A program made the translations under genes and the position numbers. The notes beneath the pieces were generated by a model, which saw only the letters and a list, made by a program, of their open reading frames with translations, had not been told where the DNA came from and searched no databases. A stretch of DNA of 64,000 nucleotides from Castor canadensis (Eukaryota; Chordata; Mammalia; Rodentia; Castoridae): positions 4,253,001 through 4,317,000 of the forward strand of contig NC_133400.1 of the NCBI RefSeq assembly GCF_047511655.1, given 5' to 3'. Below are positions 25,471 through 38,004 of the stretch, piece after piece; position 1 is the first letter of the stretch; every line of letters starts with the position of its first letter.

Positions 25471-26009
25471 GGCCACGATAGGGGTATTTATACCACAGTA
25501 AATGGCAAACATCACATATCAGGAAATTCTCATCAGAAAGCCAGCTGTCATCAATAAATAGCCCCCACTGTTTACCTTGATCCTCCACCCACACCTGGCA
25601 GCTGGGGATACTGTGGGCTCCAGCTCCCCTCCTGCTCTGTGTACAGAGACATGAGCTCCTGTGATGATAAGTGACAGTGACATGGTAACAGAGATGCTGG
25701 CATTTATATCAGGCCTGGCCCAGGGTCCAGTGCCATACTGCCCTCACTCCCCACAGTGGCCCTGGTAGCTAAGGGCAGCCATCAATCAATTGCCCTGCTG
25801 TCCTACTGGAGAGAGGAAAGGCAACTTGCTGAAGTCACACAGGTGGGGAGGGACACAGCCACAACAGAGCAGATATTCCGTGAGTGGCTTCCACGTGGAG
25901 GATGAGGCCCCAATATCAGGGAGCAGGTGGACAGACGGACAGGCAGAGCTAATCTTCTATCTACCCCAATGCCCTGATGCAGGGTTGGGACCCCCCTGTC
26001 CCTGCCCAG

Positions 26010-26330
26010 GCCGGGCTGTATTGTGTTGCTATGGCTACTGTAACAAACACCACAAACTTCCTGGTTTAGGACAACACAAATGAGTCATCTTAGCGTTCTG
26101 GAAGCTGGAAGTGGGAACGGCTCTCCTAGCCTGAAAGTAAGGTGTGGTTGGGGCTTCGATGCTGTCAGGGGCTCCAGACAGAATCTATTCCATGTCTTTC
26201 CGGCTCATTCTGTGCCTAGTGGCCCCTACCTCCATCCTCAAAGCTAGAAATGACCAACTGGGTTCTTCTGTCACACAGCGCTGCCTGTCTTCTGCATTTG
26301 AGGAGACTGTGGCTATGTTAGACTCACCTG
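26010..26330. mobile_element. Old mammalian interspersed repeat
   Basis: ttgctatggctactgtaaca, aaacaccacaaacttcctgg and cgttctggaagctggaagtg are words of an ancient mammalian repeat. No coding content. Confidence 0.5.
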
Positions 26331-26599
26331 GTGCTCCAGGCTGCTCTTCTACTCGCGATCAGCGAGCGGGTCAGCAGCTCCAATTCCAGTGATCAGGACC
26401 TGGACATCTTTGCAGGACCTTTATTCTGCCTATCATGGGGCTCCTCCTTTCCTTGCTCCATTCTGTGGGAGGGAGAAGACAACTCCGTCTTCTGTTGGAC
26501 AAAGAGCGAGGCCTGTGGCGCCTGAGTAAGGTGGGAGCCATACTTTGGATGTGAGCTCCCCCTTCCACCAAAACAGACAGAGAGCTGTCCTCAGGCTGC

Positions 26600-27507
26600 T
26601 GATGGTGATGATGGTGGTGGTGATGATGGTGGTGGCGGTGGTGATGGTGGTGGTGATGGTGATGGTGGTGATGGTGGTGATGGTGATGATGGTGGTGGTG
26701 GTGATGGTGATGGTGGTGATGGTGATGGTGGTGGTGGTGGTGGTGGTGGTGATGGTGGTGGTGGTGATGGTGGTGATGGTGGTGGTGGTGGTGATGGTGG
26801 TGGTGGTGATGGTGATGGTGATGATGGTGATGGTGGTGGTGGTGGTGGTGGTGATGATGGTGGTGATGATGGTGGTGGTGGTGGTGGTGGTGGTGGTGGT
26901 GATGATGGTGGTGATGGTGGTGATGGTGGTGATGGTGGTGGTGATGGTGATGGTGGTGATGGTGGTGATGGTGATGATGGTGGTGGTGGTGATGGTGATG
27001 GTGGTGATGGTGGTGGTGGTGATGGTGGTGGTGGTGATGGTGATGGTGGTGATGGTGATGGTGATGATGGTGGTGGTGGTGGTGGTGGTGGTGGTGATGG
27101 TGGTGATGGTGGTGATGGTGGTGATGGTGGCGGTGATGGTGGTGGTGGTGATGGTGGTGGTGATGATGGTGATGGTGGTGGTGGTGGTGGTGGTGGTGAT
27201 GATGGTGGTGATGGTGGTGATGTGGTGATGGTGATGATGGTGGTGGTGATGGTGGTGATGGTGGTGATGGTGATGGTGGTGGTGGTGATGGTGATGGTGG
27301 TGGTGGTGATGGTGATGGTGGTGATGGTGATGGTGATGATGGTGGCGGTGGTGGTGATGGTGGTGGTGGTGATGGTGGTGATGGTGGTGATGATGATGGT
27401 GGTGGTGGTGATGGTGATGGTGGTGATGGTGGTGATGGTGGTGATGGCCGCAGTGGTTGTGATGATGGCAATGGTGGTGGTGGTGATGGTGGTGGTGATG
27501 GTAGCAA
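26600..27507. repeat. GGT/GAT trinucleotide array, 0.9 kb
   Basis: Almost pure (GGT/GAT)n on the plus strand, with C confined to a few interruptions (near 26632, 27130, 27345 and 27448). Open frames through it give poly-His or poly-Val/Met, which are artefacts of the repeat. Mixed gatggtggtgatggtgatgg blocks recur, suggesting expansion by slippage and unequal exchange. Confidence 0.97.
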
Positions 27508-28179
27508 ACAATGTGCTAAGCAGGGTTGTGTTCTATGGGTTTCACAGAACTGAACTCATCTACCATGAGACATCAACAACTGTCAATACCACCTTACAGA
27601 TGAGGAGGCCCAGAAAGTTCTCAAGGTGACCACCAGGGTGGGGACCTGAACACAGTTTCCTCCTGGTGGATCAGGGTCTGTGGCTATGTCCTTAGGCTCT
27701 GGAACAGAATTCATGTCAAGCAAGCTGACAGATGAGTAGGGCGTGTTGTGTGGTACCAGAAACCCCAAGAAGTAAGAATCAGAGATGGTCAGGCCTCCAG
27801 GCCAGCAACAGGGTGGGGAGGGACAGAGGGTTGGGTGAAGGGAGGGCCTCTTTCCCTCTCCTGGAGGCCCCCATTTTGACTCCTCCCTCTGGGTGGATGT
27901 AAACTTTTTCTTCCTCACACAGGGCCCAGTGCAGCCACCAGTCCTGACTTTAGATAACCTTACAGTGCCTACACGCATCACCCACCACCAAAAGCTCCTG
28001 CCTTCCGTCCAAATTCCCAGGAAAGAGAGAGTAAATTTGATTGGTTCAACACGGCTTGTGAGTGGAGCTCTTTTGGATTAGGTGTTTGATTGGACAGAGA
28101 ATACCATGGCTCTAGCTGATTGTCTAGAGCCAGGAGGATTTAGGTGCTTGGTATAAATACGTCTGTGACAGGAAAATAA

Positions 28180-28580
28180 CGGTGTCCTGCAGCCTGTGTT
28201 ACCTTACATGGCAAAAGGGACTTTAGGGACGTGATGTATTTAAGGATCTTAAAATCAGAAGACAATCCTGGATTATGCAGCAGGGCTCAATGTAATCGTA
28301 GAGGTTACATAAGGCCAGAGGAGAAGAGGAGGAAGGAGAGGATAGAAGCAGAGGTGCAAACGGTAAGACTGCCGGCCAAGGAAGGGCCATGAGCCAAGGG
28401 ATGCAGGAGCCTCTAGAAGGTGGAAGAGGCAAGGAAGGGATTCTTCACTAGAGCCTCCAGAAAAAAGCCCAGCCCCACCCACATGGTGAGGGATCCTCCT
28501 AAGACCATTCAGATGTCAGATCGCCAGGACCAAGATGACACACTCGGTTATTTTAACCTGCTACATCTGCGTTATTTGTT
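28180..28580. mobile_element. Old interspersed repeat (LTR-like), second copy
   Basis: gttaccttacatggcaaaag, gatcttaaaatcagaagaca, gggccatgagccaagggatg and agcctccagaaaaaagccca match the same family as 9285-9745. Confidence 0.6.
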
Positions 28581-31500
28581 TAGCATGACACGTGCACGTG
28601 GACTGTTCCCTTATCAGAAAAGTATTGGGGATAGGAAGATGGTGGCATTAAGCCAAAAGGTGACTGGGACCATCCCAGACACTGCAGAAGGACTCAGCAA
28701 ATGGCCTGGTGAGGACTGGACACCAAGCTCATGGTGGAACACCCTACAGCTTGGGCAAACTGACAGTGCTGGCAGGTGTTGGATGTGGTCCTTGATGAGC
28801 ACGGCCCTGCCCAGGGCTGCTGTGCAGGTCAGACAGTATGTCAGCTTCTTTGTCAAGAAGTTCTCTTCTGACAGACCCCTTCCTGTCCTCATGCTAATCT
28901 TTCCTGGGTGACTTGGAAGTAGTCGTTCGGATGACACTTGTAATAACCGCAGCCCTGATGTGTTCTGTAGAGACATGCCATAATCTTCCCGTCATGGATG
29001 GGAACCATGAGGCCCAGAGAGGCAAAGAGATTTGCTCAAGGTCACAGCATGAACAGACACATGCACTGCAGGCCCAGGGAGAACCGAGACTGGGGCGGAT
29101 TGGGGGAAGGAGGGCTTTGTGGGTTGAACAGAAGACAGTTGTCCTTTGGGGAGAATTTGGGGTGTGGTCTCTGAGAGCCATCTGCCAGCCAAAGGGTCTG
29201 GGGAAGGACAGAGCCTTGCCTCTCCTGACAGGTGTGCAGGATCTCTGTGGCAGGCTCTGGATGGAGCCTGGCCACGGGTCACAGCATTTACCTGATTGCA
29301 CGTGGAGCCCCACTATGGACCAAGTTGGGAGTGAGGGGCTGTGATGAGGCAGAGGAAGCAGCTTCAGAGTCTTGGGTCATGTCCTCCCAGCTGTCACTGC
29401 AGTCATTTCTACAGAGCCCTGCTGTCTGCTCTCCACAGCCAGCTTCTGTGCTCCCACCTGGATTCCTTCGTCCTCATTGCTGGGTGGCAGAGAGCCCACT
29501 GAGACCAGCAACCTCTGCTGGGGAGGCCCTGGCTCTGACCTCTGTCATTCTTGGACCCTTGGCACCAGGCCCATCTCTGTTCAGTGAGGGTCCTAACTTG
29601 CTCCAATTCTAGCCATCGAGGAAATCTTGAGTGAGCGGGGTCTGAAGGCAGAATTCGAAGGTCGCTTACCTTCAGAAGCCAAGGGACTGGGTTTCCAAAC
29701 ATCTCATGAAAACGAAGTCCTGGGTGTAGTGAACACCAGCCCTAACACGGTTTTGCAATTTCAGCCTTTACTGCTCCAACTGTCCTCATTTGACCGGTAA
29801 GAAAAACAGAAGCCCAGAGAGGTAAAGTGACTCACCAAGGACACACAGCAAGGTGGTACAGAGTAAAGCCAGCCGGGCCCTGGCTGTACACATCTTCTTC
29901 ACCCTGCCTCAGGATCAAGCTCTAATGGTTGGGATTTGAAGTCCCCTGAGCCCCTGTGATTACCTCTTTTTTTTTTTTTAATACATAAGAGAACTGAGTC
30001 ATGGAGGCACCAATTCACTTGCCCAAGGTCACCCAGGCTTTCATGCTGGAGCCAACATCTGGGTATGCACAAGTCCCAAGCTCACCCACCCTCTATTCCC
30101 ATCCCATTATGTAACCTCTGCCATCCCCACCCGGGGCAGAGAGGCTGGGCTTGTCTGTCTCAGCCTGTCCCAGGCCTGGCTGGGGTATGAGCAGCAAGCT
30201 TCCTCTGCAGCCCTAGCCTGGGCACTCCCCACCACCACGCACCAACCATGCCCTGGCTGGAGCCACCCCTGCCCTTCCCGAGCTGGGCTCCTCCTTGCGG
30301 GGGAGGGAGGACAGCTCTCCTTGCCTTCCGGGTAGTTGGCAGAGCAGCAGCCACGGCAGCTCCCGCCTGCTGCCTGGCCGATGGAGAGATTATTGCTAAA
30401 CCCTTCGCATCCTGCCTCTCTCCCTGCAGGACCATGCTGGCTGTCCCCATGGGACTTGGAGCGCCAAGTCCGCTGCTGAGGCAGGACAGCTGGCCCAGCG
30501 CCCTGTAGCACGGACCTCCAGACTCTCTCACCAGGACAGGGGCTTCAGGTCCTTGTGAAAACCCACGCTGGTCCTCAGGGCTCTCCTGCAGATGCGGGAG
30601 AGAGACAGATGCAGAACGAATGAACTTCTGGTTGCTGGAGGAGGCAAGGGAAGAAGGATGGGAAAGTAACTCTGCCAGAAGCCGCTGCGGTGGGGAGTTT
30701 TTTCCTTCCCCTTCATCTCCACCACAAACCTGCTTCTTCTCTGGGCATGAAGAAATGGGCTCTCCCTTGTCCAGCAGAGAAACAGCTGGACCCTGGCTCC
30801 CTGAGATGAGAGGTGAGTCCAAGTTCAAGGGAAGAAGTTGTTCGCTGTGGGCAGGGATGTGTAATACAGCCATGGTGTTAAAATCTCGGCAAAAGCACTG
30901 CTTTGAGCAAATGCTCTGAGAGAGAAGAGATGATGGGGGAACGGCGGGGTGGGGGGGGAGGAGATTTGCAAAACTGGCTTTGTTCAGTGAATGTTTGTGT
31001 TCTGGAAGGAACCCCCAGGTTCTCAGGGAAACTGAGTCCTGGGTTGGATTTGGATGTGCTGAGTGACCTTGCACAAGTCTCTTCAGCTCTCTTGGTCTTG
31101 GATTTTTGCCCTCGGGAAGGAAGAGGGCTTGGGAGGGGCTCCCTGAATTTCAAAGCACCCCTTTCTCTGCGGGCGGGCTGCTCTTTCCTCTGGCCACACA
31201 CTGGAAACAAAGCAATGCATGCAGAGTAGCAGAATGCTGCCTTGCAGGGCACAAGTGTGACACGCATTGTCCGTGAGTCACTCCTCGCTGCCCAATAGAA
31301 ACCCCCGGCCCCAAAACTGAGAGGAGCTTTTATTTCTATTCACCTGCCAAGTCCCCTGCTGATTGGAGTGCGTCTGGAAATAAGGTTATAGGTGCTTTGG
31401 AGATGTCACAGGCTGGAATGAATAGTGTAAGAAACACTTACAGAGTCCTGAGGATGAGCTGTTGTGGAAGTGATTTTTCTTTTTAATCTGTGAATGGGCT

Positions 31501-32508
31501 AAACCTAAAACAATTATCCCAAGCCAAGTGCCCCAAATATGTCTGACATGGAGAGAGAACAGTAGAGGCCCCTTCATTTTGCAGGCAAAAATGAAGGTCC
31601 AGAGAGGGAGAGTAACCAGCTCAAGGTCACACAGCCAGGGTGGCTGAGGCAAGCAGGCAGTGAACACGAAGGGCGCCATCAAGAAGGCGTGAAGTGCTTT
31701 CCACCCTCCAGGCAAGGTCCTCCAGCTGGGGGTAGGCAAGAAGAATGAAGCCATTGTGTGGGGCCCTCCTGAGAGCCAAACGCTGTGCCAAGTGTCACAG
31801 TCCTCAACTCTTTGAACCTTCCATGGCTGACCCTCACTGAGCCTTGGTTGCATGTCAGGCACTTGCTAAACGGTGAGCAGGACACTTGCCTTCCTGTGCC
31901 TCAGTTTCCTTGTTTATAAAGTGGAGCGAGTCCTGTCTACCTTGTAGAGTGTTGAGATGAGTCAGTTAGAGGGAGCCTGGCACGGCAGAGCGACCAGAGG
32001 GGTTCTTCACAAGCACCTCACTTATATTACTGCCTGAAACCTAGTCCAGTGCCTATAATGTGGGCACTTAACCTACTGGGGTCACACAGGCCAAGTAGAG
32101 GCCACAGAGAGGCTGAGCCCCAGAAGGCACTGGAGCCTCTATTTAACACCTGGGCCCTGGAGTCTCTCCATGTGGATGAAGGATGTGAAAACAGAGAGGT
32201 GAAGTCACATGCCTGAGACCACACAGCCTGGAGTAGCTTCAGCTCCGCCTGGTCGGGCTCAGGACCACTCACTCGGGTCTGGGTCTAGCCCATTCAGGGA
32301 GATTCTGCTGGGTGTAAGTACCCACTCTATGGGGGGGGGGGGCACGATTTGTCCTCTGGCATGCCCCAGGCACAGAGAAGCTGCCTGGTAAAGTGAATGG
32401 GTGACAGATTCAGACAGTGAGTGACTGACGCAGATGCATGCCAGGAGAGCAAATGTCCACCGAGTCCGATTATCCTCTGTCCTCTCCCTCTTCTCTCTCT
32501 GGTGGCAG
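28581..32508. other. KCNG4 5' flank or first intron, no coding exon seen
   Basis: Several MIR-like stretches (about 28930-29060, 29770-29880, 29970-30070, 31560-31660, 32030-32250). Any non-coding first exon of KCNG4 should lie here or further left. A donor-like gaggtgagtc at about 30810 is one weak candidate. Confidence 0.5.
32331..32342. repeat. G12 homopolymer
   Basis: Twelve G in a row, about 165 bases before the putative splice acceptor of the KCNG4 first coding exon. Confidence 0.95.
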
Positions 32509-32549
32509 ACGGTTGAACCCACCACTCCCAGGCCAGGACATTTTCAGCG
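32509..32549 (+). other. KCNG4: KCNG4 5' UTR part of the first coding exon (putative)
   Basis: A CT-rich tract at about 32474-32500 ends in ggtggcag, a good splice acceptor, 41 nt before the KCNG4 ATG. This implies a spliced 5' UTR whose first exon and promoter lie further upstream. I cannot place that exon with confidence. Confidence 0.55.
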
Positions 32550-33299
32550 ATGCCCATACCTTCAGGAGACAGGGGCCTGCGACCTGGACACCCCCACTAT
32601 GGCTCCTGCAGCCCCTTGAGCCCACGCTGGCCAGGTCCCCGAGAGGCACCATCGGTCAAGGGCCTTTACTACCGCAGGGCCCAGAAGGTGGGTGCCCTGG
32701 ACACCTCCCCGGTGGCCGATCTGAAGAAGGAGATCCTGGTGAACGTGGGGGGCCTCAGGTACCTCCTGCCCTGGAGCACCCTGGACGCCTTCCCTCTGAG
32801 CCGCCTGAGCCGGCTCCGGCTGTGCCGCAGCCAGGAGGAGATCGTACAGTTGTGCGACGACTATGACCCGGACAGGCAGGAGTTCTTCTTCGACAGGAAC
32901 CCCAGTGCGTTCGGGGTGATCGTGAGCTTCCTGGCGGCCGGGAAGCTGGTGCTGCTGCGGGAGATGTGCGCGCTGTCCTTCCGGGAGGAGCTGAGCTACT
33001 GGGGCATCGAGGAGGCTCACCTGCAGCGCTGCTGCCTGCGCCAGCTGCTGAAGAGGCTGGAGGAGGCGGCCGAGCTGGGCAGGGAGGAGGCCCTGCAGCG
33101 GCAGCGCGAGGCCCGGGGCCCGGACACGCACGCCTCGCGCTGGGCACGCTGCATGCACCGCCTGCGGGACATGGTGGAGAACCCGCAGTCTGGCCTGCCC
33201 GGGAAGGTCTTTGCTTGCCTCTCCATCCTCTTCGTGGCCACCACAGCTGTCAGCCTGTGTGTCAGCACCATGCCCGACCTCAGGGCCGAGGAGGACAAG
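32550..33299 (+). CDS. KCNG4: KCNG4 (Kv6.4), first coding exon: T1 domain and S1
   Basis: Encodes residues 1-250 of the modulatory potassium-channel subunit Kv6.4. Family knowledge: Kv6 proteins form no functional channel alone but join Kv2 subunits in the plasma membrane and shift their gating. The ATG at 32550 opens the frame and is followed by a variable N-tail containing GLYYRR. The T1 tetramerisation (BTB-like) domain spans about residues 62-165, with EILVNVGG at its start and NPSAFGVIVSFL near its middle. A charged linker follows, then S1 at about residues 218-239 (GKVFACLSILFVATTAVSL). The exon ends in phase 0 at a consensus donor, gtgagt (33300). The 3' half is very CpG-rich. A pyrimidine tract and AG at 32507-32508 suggest that about 41 nt of 5' UTR share this exon and that a further non-coding exon lies upstream. 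Confidence 0.97.
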
Positions 33300-33349
33300 G
33301 TGAGTGGCCTCTGATCAGGGCCCCCGAACCGCAGAAATGGCTTCAGTCT

Positions 33350-33572
33350 TTTTTTGTGTGTGTGTTTCTTTTGCAGTGTTGGGGTTTGAACTTAAGGCCT
33401 TGTGCTTGCTGGGCAGGTGCTATGTTACTTGAGCCATGCCTCCAGCCCTTTCTTGCTTCAGTTATTGTTAAAATAGGGTCTCAGTAACTTTGACTGGGCC
33501 AGTCTTAAATCAATCCTATCTCTGTCTTCTGAGTAGCTGGGATTACAGATGTGAACCACCACAACCAGCCTA
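33350..33572 (-). mobile_element. Composite SINE in the KCNG4 intron, antisense
   Basis: ttggggtttgaacttaaggc, cttgctgggcaggtgctatg and later gagtagctgggattacagat. It lies only 50 bases after the first coding exon's donor. Confidence 0.9.
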
Positions 33573-34254
33573 GAAATGTCTTCATTTCTTAAAATAAGAA
33601 GAAGTGAATCTTATCCAGTGTGGAATATACTCATTGTGAGACTAGCACAGTCATAAAGGACTATTTTTTGTCCACGAGGGCAAAAGTGACAAGAGCTTAA
33701 AAAGTCATTATGTGCTCCTGACTCTGATAGGGATGCCTGGACACTGACAAAGTCACACCTGGTTGCAGTGGCTGGGCAGGCCCAGCCTCATCTCTCTCAG
33801 CTCTGTGGCTGTCGGCAAATCGCTTCACCTCTGTGGGCCTCAGTTTCCCCTTGATAAAAGGCACCATTGACCTGAAGGTTCACACATGTGTGTACTGAGC
33901 AGCAACTGTGCTGAGCACCAGGCTGGACCCCACATTCCTGCCTCCTTGAGCTCACATTCCCGGGGGCATCCCAGGTCCATTTTCAGATGAGAAATTGAGG
34001 CAGGGAACATTTGTTCCCTCCAGCAACATTGTAAAGACACCGATTATGGAAGAGACTCTCTGTTTGTCACCTCATCCTGAGTCTCACCGAATGGAAACTC
34101 AGAGAAGAGGTGATTCGTAAGCGTTCTTGCCCCAGGGGGCTGGAGTAAATATTTTCCTTATCCACGCCTACATTCTTTCTCCAGGGGACCCGGAGGCCTC
34201 CTAAGGGTCTGAGAAAAGAATGAAGAGCCCAGCATTTTGCAGGAGGGTTGTCAG

Positions 34255-34410
34255 ACAGCTCCAAGCTAGAATGGATGGGTTCTTAATTAAAAGTTGCTCC
34301 TCTCCCCATCGTCTGGGCTAACGGGCTTATGTTATAATAGAGCTGATAAGATGTAAGGTCGCATAATTGTCTGCCCACCTCACCGCACTTCTCCCCCCAT
34401 GCAGATTTGT
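34255..34410. promoter_or_regulatory. Candidate conserved element in the KCNG4 intron
   Basis: Contains ttcttaattaaaagttgctc, gagctgataagatgtaaggt (GATA-type) and cgcataattgtctg, free of repeats, about 1 kb into the intron. Confidence 0.35.
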
Positions 34411-36430
34411 CCCCTGGTGGTAACCTGTAGGGTCTGAGAATTTTCCAGGTGAGAAGGAGTCAGGTGAGGAGCCAACTTATGCCTCACACACAGTAGGTGC
34501 TCAGTAATCATTTGTAGAATGAAATACATCTTATCCAACCTACAAACATTTTACCCTAAAAAAATTTTTTTTAACTACTTGGGCTTTCAAACAGCTTGTT
34601 TGATGCTTCTAATCTGAAGCATTTTTCAATCTAGCACAGAGCACGTGATTTAAAAGCCTGCTTGCTTGCAGCAATATTTACATGTGGATTCTGCAGCAAG
34701 ATGATTAGGACGAGCAGAAGCAGTGTCCTCACTCCGTTCCTCCAGGGCAGCCCCATCCTGGCCACTGAAGAACAGCCCTCAGGTTTCCACAAGCTTGTTC
34801 TTCTTAGGGATTTCTGGGAGATGGGCAATTATGTGGGGGACACAAGGGCTTCTCAAAACCTAATGCTTTGAAAATTATGAAGAGCACGAACCCAGGCCTG
34901 TCTCCACATGACTTGGAAAATCAAATTAGAGGTGGGTCGTGGCTTGCAGCAGGGGCAGCCCAACATGGCAGCTGAGAAAGCAGGCAGCCATGTCCCCAGG
35001 GATAAGAGGGATTTCTGCTTCTCTCCAGCCACAATGGCTTTATGCTCTCCCCATGAAGCCACCTGCCTGGAGACTCCCCAAGAGCACAGCCTGGAGAGGG
35101 TCTGTTTTCCTGATGGGACAATAATTCAGATAGCCTGGGAGGCTGAGGGTGGCGATCTTTGCTCTTTCAAGACTGCGTCCCTCATTTGCATAAAAAGCTG
35201 ATGTTCTCTTCCCACACACGTGCCTTGTATTTCATATTTGCCCTCTGGGGACAGCAGGCTGGAAGCGGGCCTATTCAGCCAGCTGGCTGCTAACTGCTGC
35301 GCTGCTCTGGAGACAGGCCATGGGGTCCATGCAGGCTGTCCCAGGTGGCCCTGAGGGCATCCATGCCAATGTCACTGGGGAGGGAGGACCCATACCTTAG
35401 GATCGTGACCCTCAGACCTCCGAGGGGGATGGTGCTGTTGGAGGGGGAGACTGCCTGAGGAACACAGATTTCCAACACCAGGCTGGTGCCCAATTTGCAA
35501 ATTAAGCTGGGGAGGAGCAGCACAGGCAAAAGCAGCCAAGCTGGGTGGAACCGCAGAGTTCTGGACTCCTTAGTCCCTTCTCCAGGACTGACAGGTACCC
35601 AGGTGGCTGGTGGAGTTGGCTCTCAATCCCCGCACCACATCCTCTACTGTGGCTACTTCAACTCCTTGCTAAGTGGGGCTGGGGAAGGAGGCACAGAGAG
35701 ATTCTGTAAGGACTGGGAAGGATGCTGGGGCCCCTAGCTGGGAGCGAGGCTCCCTATGCTGCAGACGCAGCTGGTGCTTCCCGCCCTTCCTCTGAAGCCA
35801 CAAGCTGCAGTAGCCCTCCTCTGTCCCTCTCTGGGACCCGAAATCAGCTTCCTGAGGCGCTGCCCTGCTCTCTGCAGCTCTCCGGGTTTGATGACATTTG
35901 GTAATTGTTCTAGTGGATTCCTTACAGCTTTCTTGCTTTGTTGGGGTCCTCCCCGCCCTCCCTCCCCCAGTGAGTCTCCCTATATCCTAGCCAAAAAGAA
36001 GTACTCCTGTTTTCCTGAGTCAGGCCCATCCATGTTTCCTGGCTCTGTTCCCAATACCATATCACACCCCTTGTCTCCATGGCTCCATCCTAGCCCCCCT
36101 CCCAAGCCCAAGTCGTCCATGGAGGCCTCAGGCTCTGCCAGGGGTTGGGCCCCTGAAGTTCTCTCCTTTAGTGACTGTGAAGGGGCCCTGTCCTTGAGGC
36201 AATGGGACAGTGGTACTTGCCTCTGCACAGGGAAAGCCCCTGTGAGATTTAGGGCCAATGAACAGAGTCGTCCTCAGTGTCCTTGGGGATTGCTTCCAGG
36301 ACACCCCGCCAACCTTGGATGTCAAAGTCCAAGGATGCTTGTGTCCCTCGTAGAAGTCAGCACAGTCTTTGCACAGCCTCCTGTATACTTTAAGTCACCT
36401 CTAGATGACACAAAATCTAACACACTGCAA

Positions 36431-36666
36431 AGGTCTGGTGTGATGGTGCATGCCTGTAAACCCAGCACTCAGGAGGCTGAGGCAGGAGAAGTGTGAGTTC
36501 AAGACCAGTTTGCGCTATGTAATGAGTTCAAAGCCAGCCTGAGTTACACAGTGAGACCTCATCTCAAAAAACCAAGGACTGGGGACGTAGCTCAGTGGTT
36601 GAGTGTTGCCTAGCATGTGCAAGGCCTATGTTCTATCCCCAGCACCATTCCAAAAAAAAAAAAAAA
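36431..36666 (+). mobile_element. B1 plus classical ID-type SINE
   Basis: B1 head ggtgtgatggtgcatgcctg, then an ID unit of classical form (ggggacgtagctcagtggtt, ttctatccccagcacc) and an A17 tail. The ID part differs from the commoner caaaccccagtac type. Confidence 0.9.
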
Positions 36667-36811
36667 ACTCACACATTATAAATAGTATAATTTGGTGAAT
36701 AATGACAAGAAAAATATCTGTACAGGTTCAGTACATTGGCGATTTTTTTCTGAATGTTTTCCACCTCAGGGTGGTTGGATTCACAATCGCAAAACCCATG
36801 GATATACTTAT

Positions 36812-37006
36812 AGCCGGGTGCTGTGGCTCACGCCTGTAATCCTAGCTACTCAGGAGTCAGAGATCAGGAGGATCGTGGCTTGAAGCTAGATAGGGCAAAC
36901 AGTTCGAGAGACCTTATCTCAAAAACGCATCACTAAAAAGGGCTGTTGGAGTGGCTCAAGGTGTAGGCTCTGAGTTCAAACCCCAGTACTGAAAAAACAA
37001 CAACAC
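36812..37006 (+). mobile_element. Composite B1/ID-like SINE
   Basis: gccgggtgctgtggctcacg head, then ggctgttggagtggctcaag and gttcaaaccccagtactg. The ID-like part is shortened internally. Confidence 0.92.
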
Positions 37007-38004
37007 ATGGATACGGAGGTGCCTATATCTGACCCCTGCAGTGTACCTGGCGTTATACCATTATTTCCTTGTTTCCTAATTTAATTCCCACCATAGCCCC
37101 ATTTTAAAGATGAGATCATCGAGGTCCAAGAGGTGAGGAGTCTGTGACCATCGGCTTTGGGAACCTGGGCCAGAGGGCAGTGGGGGAAGTGTTTGAGGAG
37201 GAGGAAAAAGCAGTTTGGACAGTGGCCAGTCTCTGGGGTCCACAACTGCCCTGTAGATGAAGAATCCCCTTCCCACTTTACAGAAGGGGTGACACCTTCA
37301 GAGCCTTGTCCACAGCAGGAGTGCAGTGGGGCTGTGCCCCCATGCTGGGGGTGGGGGCTCTGGCCTTTCTCAGAGCCCTTGGTCCGAGATGGGAGGTGGG
37401 GGCAGTTGATAGGAGGGAGTTGAGGGGAGTGAAAACCTGGGGCAGGGCTGAGGCTGGGGATAGTGTCAGGAGAGGACAATGGAAGGGTACAAAGGAGGGA
37501 AAGGAGGTGACACTGGGGTGGGCTGAGAGAAGCTGGCTCTGGGGAAGGTGGAAGCGAGGCAAGAGTGGATCAGCACCTCAGCCCTGGAGAGTCCAGGAGG
37601 AAAGAGCCCAGGGCCAGAGATGCATGGGCCAGAGAGAGGGCACAGAAGGAGGCCAGATCTGCAGAGTGGATCCACAGGACCAGCACAGAACCAGAGATCC
37701 AAGGCAGAAGTGAGAGAGGAACCATGTTCTGAGGGGAGCTGCTGTCAGAGACAAAGGAATGAGCTCACTCTAAGGTCAAGACCGGGGCCTGAGTCATGCA
37801 CAGATGGGCTTTCTAGAGCTGGCCTCACTGCATCTGCAGCCAACTGCCTGTCCACAGGAGCAGCAACTTTGCTCTCGGAAGTCCTGCCCGCCCCATACCC
37901 GGGCAGCACCCTTCCAGCAGCCTGGTCTGGCACTGAGCGTAAGGCAGTGGGCCCCACTCACTACCTATGCAGCCTGACCTGGCTCAGACAGGGAGCCTGG
38001 ATTC

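Noticed and set aside
26371-27507. 378-codon minus-strand frame with a long poly-histidine run, and Pro/Ser or Val/Met frames in the other phases
   Set aside because: These arise only because the GGT/GAT repeat has no stops. There is no splice, start-context or domain support.
32562-33158. Long minus-strand open frames opposite the KCNG4 first coding exon
   Set aside because: GC-rich third positions of KCNG4 remove stops on the opposite strand. The plus-strand protein is clearly the real one.
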